Shown in pieces: positions 43,825 through 54,200 of a stretch of 64,000 nt of DNA. The first letter of the stretch is position 1. Every line of letters starts with the position of its first letter. A program made the translations under genes and the position numbers. Source of the DNA: Nemertoderma westbladi (Eukaryota > Xenacoelomorpha > Nemertodermatida > Nemertodermatidae); the NCBI GenBank assembly GCA_032718475.1, contig JAUCBJ010008794.1:62001-126000 (forward strand). The letters are read 5' to 3'. The notes under the pieces are model-generated. The model ran no database searches and was not told the DNA's origin. It worked only from the letters and a program-made list of their open reading frames with translations.

Positions 43825-44539
43825 TGTATTCCTGACAAACAAGTATGTCAGTGCATTACTTGGCCACAGTGATGAGCTACAAATTGCACATGGAGCCTTG
43901 TATGTATTACAAGTTCACTGCCTGTAACAGTGTTTGCCATAACACTGCAATGTTACAAAATTTGTAACTCCTAACTGCAAACATAATACTTATTCCTTAC
44001 ATTTTTATTTTCTCGAGCTTGGTTTCTCCTTATTTATGAGTGTGTAAATAGTGTCTAAATAGATAAATATACCCCTGCGTGTTAATTCATTATTGTTGCT
44101 ATGTAAAACATCTGTCGTTAAGATAAATAGTGTTCTAGAAAAAATTGCTCAATGCGGACTATGTGAAATATAACATAATTTCAAATGGTTTATACCAGTT
44201 AACACTTTCAGCAAAAAAACTGCAGTCATACCCAATTTGAACGGTGGTCGGTACTGTCTACTTGACTATTATGTTTAATGGATTAAACTTAAAGTAGATA
44301 AGTGGAACTTACCTAAATTAGTTAAATTAAGTATTTATGCAACTAACTTAGATGCTGACGTATAATTTTATGTCGAAAAATGATGAAAATGATGAAAAAG
44401 ATCAAGCATCAAGATCAGTGATCAAGATGCGAATTTTATATAACATTGTGGCCTTTTGATGTTGTGATGCTGACTAAGATACGATAATAACATGGTTTGT
44501 TTATCAAATCAACGTTTCTACAATATTATTGTGAGATAT
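43825..44539. other. Intergenic AT-rich spacer 3' of the convertase gene
   Basis: No ORF of note. A (GATCAAG)-like short repeat lies at about 44397-44430. It probably contains the 3' UTR and polyadenylation signal of the minus-strand convertase gene. Confidence 0.4.
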
Positions 44540-46240
44540 TTAATAAGATAGGGCAATGATTACACCAAATATTAACCCACATGACTGCAATAAGGTTGAT
44601 ATTGCAGAAAAACCTGAGTGAGATGTAAAGACTGGCGATCCTGCGTTTATACCAATTCCATTCTCATTTTTTTGCGAAATATCTGCACTTTCAATGACTT
44701 CTTGTTCCTTGTCTGCAGTCTCACTGACTTCGTTTGCCTTAACTTCAGTTTCAATGATTTCGTGAATATCATCTGCAGTCTCACTGGCATCAGTTGTAGA
44801 AACAAGCGAGGGTTTAATTGTTGGATTTTTTAATTGTGGAACATCAGAAGAAGTTGATTGTGAATCTGAGTGATTGTCATCCATCCCATTTTGGTATAGT
44901 TTTCGTAGAACCCCTTCAGGGAGTTCTCTAGTCCCGTGCATCTGTACACTCCAGTCCCTGAGCGCGACATCTCCTCGTGGGTTATCCTTGGACGTGATTG
45001 TTAATGTCCACCTCCCGGAAGGGTTCTCGCCCCAGTTGTGGGTCGTCATAAAGGGCCATCTGATGAACCCCCTATTCGTGGAGTCAGCCGACCTGTAACC
45101 TAGCAACTCGGACCGCGTACCTCGCGGGGAATCGAGGAAGATTCGTAAGTTCCCTCGTTTAGGCGCATCCACTGTAACTAAGCTCTGTACGTGTTCTAGA
45201 AACCGGACCTGACCACTCTCGGCGTTCTGACACCCGTCGGTGTCGATGTAGAACCTCATCGATTTTCCCGCAGGGAACCGACGCGTGTCGTTGTTCCACC
45301 TCTCGCTGCATACCCGTTTCCCTGGCAACGTCATCCACGTCTGCGCCAACTCGACCATAGCTTTAGCGTCGACCAATCCGTAGCCGTAATTATTACTCAC
45401 CCATCGTCCGACCCCATTCAACTTCCAGTCCCCTGTAGAGAGATGCCGTCGCCGAGAGGTTAGCATTATGATGTACTGCATATCGCGCCAGGTGAGACTG
45501 GGGTTGGCCTCTAGGGTGAGGGCGCAGACGCCAGCGACCAGAGGTGCAGCCGCCGAGGTGCCGGAATGACCGGAAGTGCACCCGTTGCGGAGATCCGTGG
45601 TAACGATTCGTCCTTCACGGTGGTTGCCGCTGCTGTACGCGGTCGCCAGCGTCGAACTGCACGGCTCGCTGTAATACGGGACCCGACCTTCTTCCGACGC
45701 GGCGCTGATACTAATAGTGTAGATACTCGCAGTGTAACCATCGCAACTGCATTCGTCGCCTCTTCCTCTTCCGTTCCCGGACGCCCACACGAATATGGAA
45801 CCCAATCCGTGTCGACCCCGACTAGCTCCCTCGGAGAGCGCCAACCTCGCCGCCCGATCCGGCCCTTCCACCACCCGGCCGTCGTCCTCCGGCCCCCAGC
45901 TCGACGAGTAAACGTCCACGTGCTGCCGCTTGTACCCCAACGCGAAGGCCTCAACCGCGTCCGTTACTTCCCCGTCCAACATCTGTAAGCCGCCGATTCG
46001 CGAGCGGAACGCCACCCCGATGGAACAGACTCCGTTGCCGCCCACCGCCGCCACCTCCCCAGCGCACCGAGTTCCATGACGGTTCTCGTACTGGTTGCCT
46101 GACAACCGGTTGTACCTGGGGGTTGGGTCGTGATCAGAGTTGATGACGTCATAGCTGGCCTTCGGGTCGTAATTCGCGGCGAGGTCTCGATGTTTACTTT
46201 CTATTCCGTCATCGAGAATTGAAACAACAACTCCTTTACC
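44540..46240 (-). CDS. Furin-like proprotein convertase, exon 2 (catalytic, P domain, tail)
   Basis: A Ca2+-dependent subtilisin/kexin protease of the secretory pathway. The exon starts after an AG at 46242-46241 and joins exon 1 in phase 1. It encodes the catalytic Asp (LDDGIE, 46214-46212), His (NRHGTRCAGE, about 46078), oxyanion Asn (VWASGN, about 45775) and Ser (SGTSAAAP, about 45556). The P domain follows (SPRGTRSELL, PFMTTHNWGENPSGRW). After a Ser/Thr/Glu-rich linker the chain ends in a ~20-residue hydrophobic stretch (LLQSCGLIFGVIIALSY) with no cytoplasmic tail. That fits a GPI signal or tail anchor, unlike vertebrate furin, which has a Cys-rich region and a cytosolic tail. One extra base in the T4 run at 46198-46201 (AAAA on the coding strand) shifts the frame between the catalytic Asp and His. 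The rest is intact for 566 codons. Confidence 0.88.
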   Translation of the reverse strand, partial: GKGVVVSILDDGIESKHRDLAANYDPKASYDVINSDHDPTPRYNRLSGNQYENRHGTRCAGEVAAVGGNGVCSIGVAFRSRIGGLQMLDGEVTDAVEAFALGYKRQHVDVYSSSWGPEDDGRVVEGPDRAARLALSEGASRGRHGLGSIFVWASGNGRGRGDECSCDGYTASIYTISISAASEEGRVPYYSEPCSSTLATAYSSGNHREGRIVTTDLRNGCTSGHSGTSAAAPLVAGVCALTLEANPSLTWRDMQYIIMLTSRRRHLSTGDWKLNGVGRWVSNNYGYGLVDAKAMVELAQTWMTLPGKRVCSERWNNDTRRFPAGKSMRFYIDTDGCQNAESGQVRFLEHVQSLVTVDAPKRGNLRIFLDSPRGTRSELLGYRSADSTNRGFIRWPFMTTHNWGENPSGRWTLTITSKDNPRGDVALRDWSVQMHGTRELPEGVLRKLYQNGMDDNHSDSQSTSSDVPQLKNPTIKPSLVSTTDASETADDIHEIIETEVKANEVSETADKEQEVIESADISQKNENGIGINAGSPVFTSHSGFSAISTLLQSCGLIFGVIIALSY

Positions 46241-47660
46241 TGCAGGAATGTAATTTGTAATTTATAAATGTATTCTTCTAACAGTTCTAAACAAACAAAA
46301 TTTTAGTTTAAATTTCATTTTAACTTTAAATTTACCTGGTGCAGATGTAACAATTTAAATCTCGGTAGGTCTTGATTTCAAAACTGAAAGTATATAATAT
46401 CCTTATACGGTACATAATCAGATGGGGGGGGGGGGGGGGGGGTCTCTTTAACGCAATTTACAGGTGATTGCACCCAAAATTGAAACTGTGCTATTGTCTT
46501 TCGGTTATAATTTTGGTTAGAAATGTCACTGTAAGTTGTTTCTTTCCCTTAGTAGATATTTAACATTGTTAATTCACCGATAAAAGATTTTACTTGCATG
46601 GGCAATTGCATTCCATAATCGAGAAACCGCTTCATTGGAGAGCCAACGAGTATTCCAACATTTCCTAGAGAATGTAGCTTAAAGCCTGAGTAATACTTTT
46701 GTGGCCTCTACAATTGTTTCTCTGCGGCACACTTTGATACTTGTTCCGAGGAAGGAAAGTTATCGGCTCGGCGTGATCAGGGTACCATTTATGTTTAAAA
46801 ACGGCGGTATGATGTCAAGTTACTGCTCTTGTTTCCCAAAATAAATGACCATTCGGTTTTTGTAGGTGAAATATTTGATCTTATTTAGTTCCTCGATGAC
46901 AATATCCAGCATAACTTACATCTCCGTGGCGTTCCGTGCAATAAGCATGATGTATTCTGCGTAACAGAGAAAGCCCAGCCAGATAACTTTGTTATACTAT
47001 GTAACTCTACTATGTGGATTGTTTAATCCGATTCTAGAATATGGACTATAAATATTTTGATTAATACAACCCGGGTGGGTTAACTCGAGTACCACTATCT
47101 GGCTGAATGGATTTCGTATTATCTACGCATAATTGTATAATTATCGTGCAATTGATTAATTTGTTAAACGCAAGGTCATTGACCAATGACCATATGCATT
47201 GTAATATATATAACATGTTATTGTATTGTGTTGTAACACGTTTAACCTCACATACCGATTCATTGCGGTTATTCCTGATTACAAATCAGCAATGAATTTG
47301 ATTTCGTTTGAAATGTTGGATCTGTATGGCCGTTGGCCTACTTTTATTTTGTGCATAACTGATTAAATAGTTTTAACTCCATGTCCATGTAACCTAGGTT
47401 ACATTTAGTCTAATACTAGTACCCTCAAGGTAATTTTTAGCCGGACTATTATACAAGTTTTATAAGTCTTATTGGTATCTGTATAACCTTTAGCTATGGA
47501 CAGTGTTTCTGGTTATTTTAATGTTTTATCTGCCAATTTTACTGAATAAATGCCGGCTAGACCGGGCGCAACAAGTTAATAAAAAAATTATTGTCCCATG
47601 GCCAGTTTTATCGAGCGTCAGTAGGACATTGTTTGTATAAACCAGGAATAAAAATGGCGA

Positions 47661-47776
47661 AAGAATCTAGCCCTGTTTCACACCCTTAGTGAATCTAGCC
47701 CTGTTTCACACCCTTAGTGAATCTAGCCCTGTTTCACACCCTTAGTGAATCTAGCCCTGTTTCACACCCTTAGTTA
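47661..47776. repeat. 28-bp tandem repeat, four units
   Basis: The unit is GAATCTAGCCCTGTTTCACA plus CCCTTAGT. On the minus strand one unit encodes the end of an RT motif B (TKGVKQG) followed by TAG. The array therefore looks like a local amplification of the truncated RT end that lies directly beside it. Confidence 0.9.
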
Positions 47777-50700
47777 GAATAATTCCTTGGTGACTTATTA
47801 GTAGGTCGAAATTCAAGTAAGCGCATGTATTAGAATAATAATGAGCTAGAAGAAGCCAGATGTTGGGGTTCAGGACCTCCTTCAGTTTGTCGAACAGGAT
47901 GGTAGAGTCAACCCTGTCGAAAGCAGCAGTCATGTCGAACCGGCATAAGATAGCAGTAGTCTGACCTTGTTGCCTCTGTTCTTCCAGGACTTCGAGAAGA
48001 CCACTCTGTGTTTGTATGTGGAAGGAATGAACTCCGTTGGTTGACTAAAATTGGTTTGGCAGCTTGGTCTGGACATTGGTTGTTGTAAAACACTTTATAG
48101 GCGAGTCAATCTAGCCGAAAAAAGGGGTCAACCCATAACAAATTCGCAATTCATCCAAACCAATTTATTTTTATTCTACATTACCTTGTTAATACCCCCA
48201 AAAAAGTCTATAAAAATATATTATGCGGATCCCCTTCAATTTCCTGTTTCTTTCCTTAGCAACATGGATTTTACATAGCAACAAGGGGTCTATTAGTGGG
48301 ATTTTCTCCAAATTTGGTACAAACAAACGCTAGAAGACGGGAAGCAACGGAAATTTGTCTAATAATTTAACCATTTTTAATATCAATTTTGCTGGTACAA
48401 TATAAGGACCTTATTTACACAACTTCTCTACTAAACGGGTGGATGTAACCTCGCCCATCGGATTTATCGACCTCAAAAACCTGTATCCCCAAAAAATTTA
48501 TTTGTTATAAAATAAACTATTGTGGTTTTCAAACTAAAACAAATAAATAAATTACACCTAAAATCAATAGAGCAATCACAATTTAATTATGTGAAAAATC
48601 TTCACTAACATTAATGGAAATTATAAAATTTCCTTGCTGTGGAATTGTATAATTTTTTTACAACAGTTACCTTAATATATCGTGAAGTTTTTGATATATT
48701 TAAAAATTTGATGCGACTTCTAGTTCCGAGATATACCAATTAATGTGTAACACGCCAGTGTAAATATTACTAATTTTACATTGAATCACAGCTTATTGTG
48801 AAATTAATCAAATTATTCTGGAACATCACCAATTTGCTACTTACTTTTCCCTACTGTTCCATTTGTTTGGCTTGTCTTATGCAAATTTACGCAGAATTTC
48901 CATGAATAAACATATGATCCGCAAAATAAACTTTTATAGACTTTTTTTTGGTAATTAATAAGGTAATATAGAATCCAAAATGTGTGGTTCGGATTGATTG
49001 CGAAATACTTATGGGTTTTTTGCTAGATTGACTCGACTATTAGCCAGAATACTGACAGTGGCAATGGGTCGATAGGAGGAGACAAGAAGTGGATCCATTC
49101 ATCTACCCTTGTATGTGTTTAATAATTATTGTCGTATCAAAACTTTCTGGTACTGCACCTAAGCGGAAACAAGCATTCTGCATCTCTGACATTACTTCAC
49201 AAATATAATCGGGGTCCAGGGTTAGGAGGTGTTCGACGACCAATGTAGCAGTGTCGGGAGATTTACCTTTAGCCAAGGCAGTGATTGCCCTCTTTATCGT
49301 TGGCAATGAGATTGTTGGTGGAGGCGATTGACTAATAAGTTGAGCCAGATTCTTTAGCGTGTCGGATAAATCGTTGCTAGGAAGCTCAAATGAATCATGT
49401 GACCTCAAAAGTCCTTCGCGGATTTTTGTATTGGTGTTAGAGGGTGGCGACATGTTGTACTTGACATTTATCCCACTCCAAAATCGCCGAGGGTTAGATT
49501 TAAAAGCATGCACAGTTCTTCCAACCATATGACTAACTTTTCTATTGGCCAACCAGTTCTTTAGGCGTCTTACACCTTTTTTGGATTCTTTGAAATCTCC
49601 AATGTCCAATTTCACTCTCATTTGGTTTCCCCTCTTTGACCCTCAGATTGTAAAGATCTATTGTCACCCTTGATCGTTCCTTCAGTGCGGCAGAGCGTAT
49701 ACGGATATTCTTAGTTTTTTTTTCCAATTTCTTATAATTGGGAATGATGATGCTGCCGATGTTGATAGAATATTTTGAAGCCCACCAGCAAAGTAATCAA
49801 GATCAACCATATTGCATAGTGAGGAATGTTTAGATATTATGTTCTTGACTATGCCAAGCTTGTACAATACAGAAAGTCTACATTTCTCAATGTTCTCCTT
49901 CGTGATTCTGTTCCAAGCGTAGCGTTTCAACCTGAATCCATGAGTTGGAGAATTTATGTCATCAGTTCTCTTGTGATCAGAGATTGCACATTCAGAGATC
50001 AAACATTTCGAGGTATTATGGTCCAACACTTCACCTGATATTTGTAGTGATCTTCCAGCTTCAGTTGTTAAAATATGGTCTATATATGAGTGACAATCAT
50101 TCCGACAGAATGAGAAGGTGGGCCCTTTGAAAAGTGACGAAGAGAGTGTATCAACTGCTTTCATATCATTATTAATGAGGAATCTCTCAAGTTTCAATTC
50201 CCTTCTTGTGTGCTTCATGCGACTATATCTTGAGCCACCTGTGGCGCCAAGGTCAACATTGGTGTCTGACAGTATGAATGGGATACAGTCATTATGAAAA
50301 CTGATTAGCTCTTCTAACCTCTTCTAATCTTGCTTGCTGGAGTCTGGTGCGTAGCCTGATATGAAAAGAAGAGGTTTGTCATACCCATCAACCATAGCTC
50401 ATATACCAATTATGTCATCACCAGTGCACCTGTAGTCCAAGTATGTCACAGTAATCAAGGAGCTCAGTTATGTAGTCAGCAGAGGAACAGAAACCATAAC
50501 AGTTGAATGTGGCTGCTATAATCCGATCGGCATTTCCTAGTAAATGTAGTCATGCCCTTGTTTCGTTCGCCTGAAATTATGTTGTCTTTTTGTCAAAGAC
50601 ACTGCCGGGACCATTCAGGTGTCCTGGGATAGTAGCCTAGGGATAGTTTAAGAATCGTATCAGAGAGGATGTGTATCTGTTTGATCTGACCTGGCACCAT

Positions 50701-51245
50701 TGAATCCATTTGGTGAGAGATACAGTCCACCTTTGTCTGATGCTGAGTCTGAAATCTGTTGTGCACAAAATCAGGATGGTGATGGTCTTCAGTTTGGTTA
50801 GGTAATGGTGGATAGTCTACAATGACATTTGTTGCTGTGTTGGGTGAGTTTGCCTTGTTCTGGCAGTGTGTCAAGGATTTACTAGAGTGTGTCAGGTAAG
50901 GTCGATGATTATCATCATTCCTGTAGTCAGAGTCATGTCCATTAACTGCACTAACTCCCTTCGATGTTACTCTTGACAATAATCCAACATCATTCGGTGT
51001 CTTATTCCACACTCTGCAGTGCATCCCATTGGACCAGAACCCATCCTGACAAATTCGATAGACATTCCTTTCATCTATAATTGCACGAAAATTTCTGCCA
51101 TTTCTAAAGTTGCGTGTTGTAATACGATAGACGTTGATTCTATGTTCCTCAAGGAAGGTGATCACGTCATCCTCTGAATTGTCCATGCTCACACCGGAAA
51201 TGTGAACCACCTGAACATGGACAGGGTTATCCGGATATAACTCAA
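47690..51245 (-). pseudogene. Non-LTR retrotransposon (ORF1, endonuclease, partial RT), inside the intron
   Basis: On the minus strand, 51245-50593 gives an ORF1-like product (VELYPDNPVHVQVVHISGVS, then INVYRITTRNFRNGRNFRAI), which may be an RRM-like fold. 50580-49730 gives a decayed endonuclease (SYIDHILTTEAG, CAISDHKRTDD). 49727-49103 gives the linker before RT (RRFWSGINVKYN, VPESFDTTIIIKHIQG). YRPIATVSILA then runs into a MITE (48098-49039). RT resumes after it (KVFYNN..., motif A MTAAFDRVDSTILFDKL) and ends at motif B (TKGVKQG). Several frameshifts and stops are present. The palm after motif B is missing. Confidence 0.75.
48098..49039. mobile_element. 942-bp Harbinger-type MITE with TTA target-site duplication
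   Basis: The left end TAGGCGAGTCAATCTAGC and the reverse complement of the right end, TAGTCGAGTCAATCTAGC, match at 17 of 18 positions. The inverted similarity continues imperfectly for about 130 bp (shared AAAAAGTCTATAAAA and TTGCGGATC-type blocks). TTA flanks both ends (48095-48097 and 49040-49042). Removing the element and one TTA restores an unbroken RT frame across the junction (SILA then KVFYNN), which supports the boundaries. The 3-bp TWA duplication points to the PIF/Harbinger superfamily. There is no transposase. Confidence 0.85.
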
Positions 51246-51269
51246 CATTTTATTGCATGGCTGAAAATT

Positions 51270-54200
51270 TATTTATACCTGGTGGGAGTGGCTGTCCCTC
51301 CTTGATGCCTTTCTTTATACCTGGTGGGAGTCGCTGTCCCTCTTTGATGCCTTTCTTTATACCTGGTGGGAGTGGCTGTCCCTCCTTGATGCCTTGTTAT
51401 ACCTGGTGGGATTGGCTGTCCCTCCCTGGTGGGAGTGTCTGTCCCTCCTTGATGCCTTTCTTTATACCTGGTGGGAGTGGCTGTCCCTCCTTGGTGCCTT
51501 GTTATACCTGGTGGCAGTGGCTGTCCCTCCCTGGTGGGAGTGGCTGTCCCTCCCTGGTGGGAGTGGCTGTCCCTCCCTGGTGGGAGTGTCTGTCCCTCCT
51601 TGATGACTTCTTTATACCTGGTGGGAGTGGCTGTCCCTCCTTGATGACTTCTTTATACCTGGTGGGAGTGGCTGTGCCTCCTTGATGCCTTTCTTTATAC
51701 CTGGTGGGAGTGGCTGTGCCTCATTGATGACTTCTTTATACTTGGTGGGAGTGGCTGTCCCTCCTTGATGACTTCTTTATACCTGGTGGGAGTGGCTGTC
51801 CCTCCTTGATGCCTTTCTTTATACTTGGTGGGAGTGGCTGTCCCTCCTTGATGACTTCTTTATACCTGGTGGGAGTGGCTGTCCCTCCTTGATGACTTCT
51901 TTATACCTGGTGGGAGTGGCTGTCCCTCCTTGATGACTTCTTTATACCTGGTGGGAGTGGCTGTCCCTCCTTGATGCCTTTCTTTATACCTGGTGGGGGT
52001 GGCTGTGCCTCATTGATGCCTTTCTTTATACCTGGTGGGAGTGGCTGTCCCTCCTTGATTCCTTTCTTTATACTTGGTGGGAGTGGCTGTCCCTCCTTGA
52101 TGACTTCTTTATACCTGGTGGGAGTGGCTGTCCTTCCTTGATGCCTTTCTTTATACCTGGTGGGAGTGGCTGTCCCTCCTTGATGCCTTTCTTTATACCT
52201 GGTGGGAGTGGCTGTCCTTCCTTGATGCCTTTCTTTATACCTGGTGGGGGTGGCTGTCCCTCCTTGATGACTTCTTTATACCTGGTGGGGGTGGCTGTGC
52301 CTCATTGATGCCTTTCTTTATACCTGGTGGGAGTGGCTGTCCCTCCTTGATGCCTTTCTTTATACCTGGTGGGAGTGGCTGTCCTTCCTTGATGCCTTTC
52401 TTTATACTTGGTGGGAGTGGCTGTCCCTCCTTGATGCCTTTCTTTATACCTGGTGGGAGTGGCTGTCCCTCCTTGATGACTTCTTTATACTTGGTGGGAG
52501 TGGCTGTCCCTCCTTGATGCCTTTCTTTATACTTGGTGGGAGTGGCTGTCCCTCCTTGATGACTTCTTTATACCTGGTGGGAGTGGCTGTCCCTCCTTGA
52601 TGACTTCTTTATACTTGGTGGGAGTGGCTGTCCCTCCTTGATGCCTTTCTTTATACTTGGTGGGAGTGGCTGTCCCTCCTTGATGACTTCTTTATACCTG
52701 GTGGGAGTGGCTGTCCCTCCTTGATGCCTTTCTTTATACTTGGTGGGAGTGGCTGTCCCTCCTTGATGACTTCTTTATACCTGGTGGGAGTGGCTGTGCC
52801 TCATTGATGCCTTTCTTTATACCTGGTGGGGGTGGCTGTGCCTCCTTGATGCCTTTCTTTATACCTGGTGGGAGTGGCTGTCCTTCCTTGATGCCTTTCT
52901 TTATACCTGGTGGGAGTGGCTGTCCCTCCTTGATGCCTTTCTTTATACCTGGTGGGAGTGGCTGTCCCTCCTTGATGCCTTTCTTTATACCTGGTGGGAG
53001 TGGCTGTCCCTCCTTGATGCCTTTCTTTATACTTGGTGGGAGTGGCTGTCCCTCCTTGATGCCTTTCTTTATACTTGGTGGGAGTGGCTGTCCTTCCTTG
53101 ATGCCTTTCTTTATACCTGGTGGGAGTGGCTGTCCTTCCTTGATGCCTTTCTTTATACCTGGTGGGAGTGGCTGTCCCTCCTTGATGCCTTTCTTTATAC
53201 CTGGTGGGAGTGGCTGTCCCTCCTTGATGCCTTTCTTTATACTTGGTGGGAGTGGCTGTCCCTCCTTGATGACTTCTTTATACCTGGTGGGAGTGGCTGT
53301 CCCTCCTTGATGACTTCTTTATACCTGGTGGGAGTGGCTGTCCCTCCTTGATGCCTTTCTTTATACCTGGTGGGAGTGGCTGTCCCTCCTTGATGCCTTT
53401 CTTTATACCTGGTGGGAGTGGCTGTCCCTCCTTGATGCCTTTCTTTATACTTGGTGGGAGTGGCTGTCCCTCCTTGATGCCTTTCTTTATACCTGGTGGG
53501 AGTGGCTGTCCCTCCTTGATGCCTTTCTTTATACTTGGTGGGAGTGGCTGTCCCTCCTTGATGACTTCTTTATACCTGGTGGGAGTGGCTGTCCCTCCTT
53601 GATGACTTCTTTATACCTGGTGGGAGTGGCTGTCCCTCCTTGATGCCTTTCTTTATACCTGGTGGGAGTGGATGTCCCTCCTTGATGCCTTTCTTTATAC
53701 CTGGTGGGAGTGGCTGTCCCTCCTTGATGCCTTTCGTTATACCTGGTGGGAGTGGATGTGCCTCCTTGATGCCTTTCTTTATACCTGGTGGGGGTGGCTG
53801 TGCCTCCTTGATGCCTTTCTTTATACCTGGTGGGGGTGGCTGTGCCTCCTTGATGCCTTTCTTTATACCTGGTGGGAGTGGCTGTCCCTCCTTGATGCCT
53901 TTCTTTATACCTGGTGGGGGTGGCTGTGCCTCATTGATGACTTCTTTATACTTGGTGGGAGTGGCTGTCCCTCCTTGATGACTTCTTTATACCTGGTGGG
54001 AGTGGCTGTCCCTCCTTGATGACTTCTTTATACCTGGTGGGAGTGGCTGTCCCTCCTTGATGCCTTTCTTTATACCTGGTGGGAGTGGCTGTCCCTCCTT
54101 GATGCCTTTCTTTATACCTGGTGGGAGTGGCTGTCCTTCCTTGATGCCTTTCTTTATACTTGGTGGGAGTGGCTGTCCTTCCTTGATGCCTTTCTTTATA

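Noticed and set aside
45100-45130. RGD-like cell-adhesion motif in the convertase P domain
   Set aside because: The sequence is RGT within the conserved SPRGTRS segment of convertase P domains; an adhesion role cannot be claimed.
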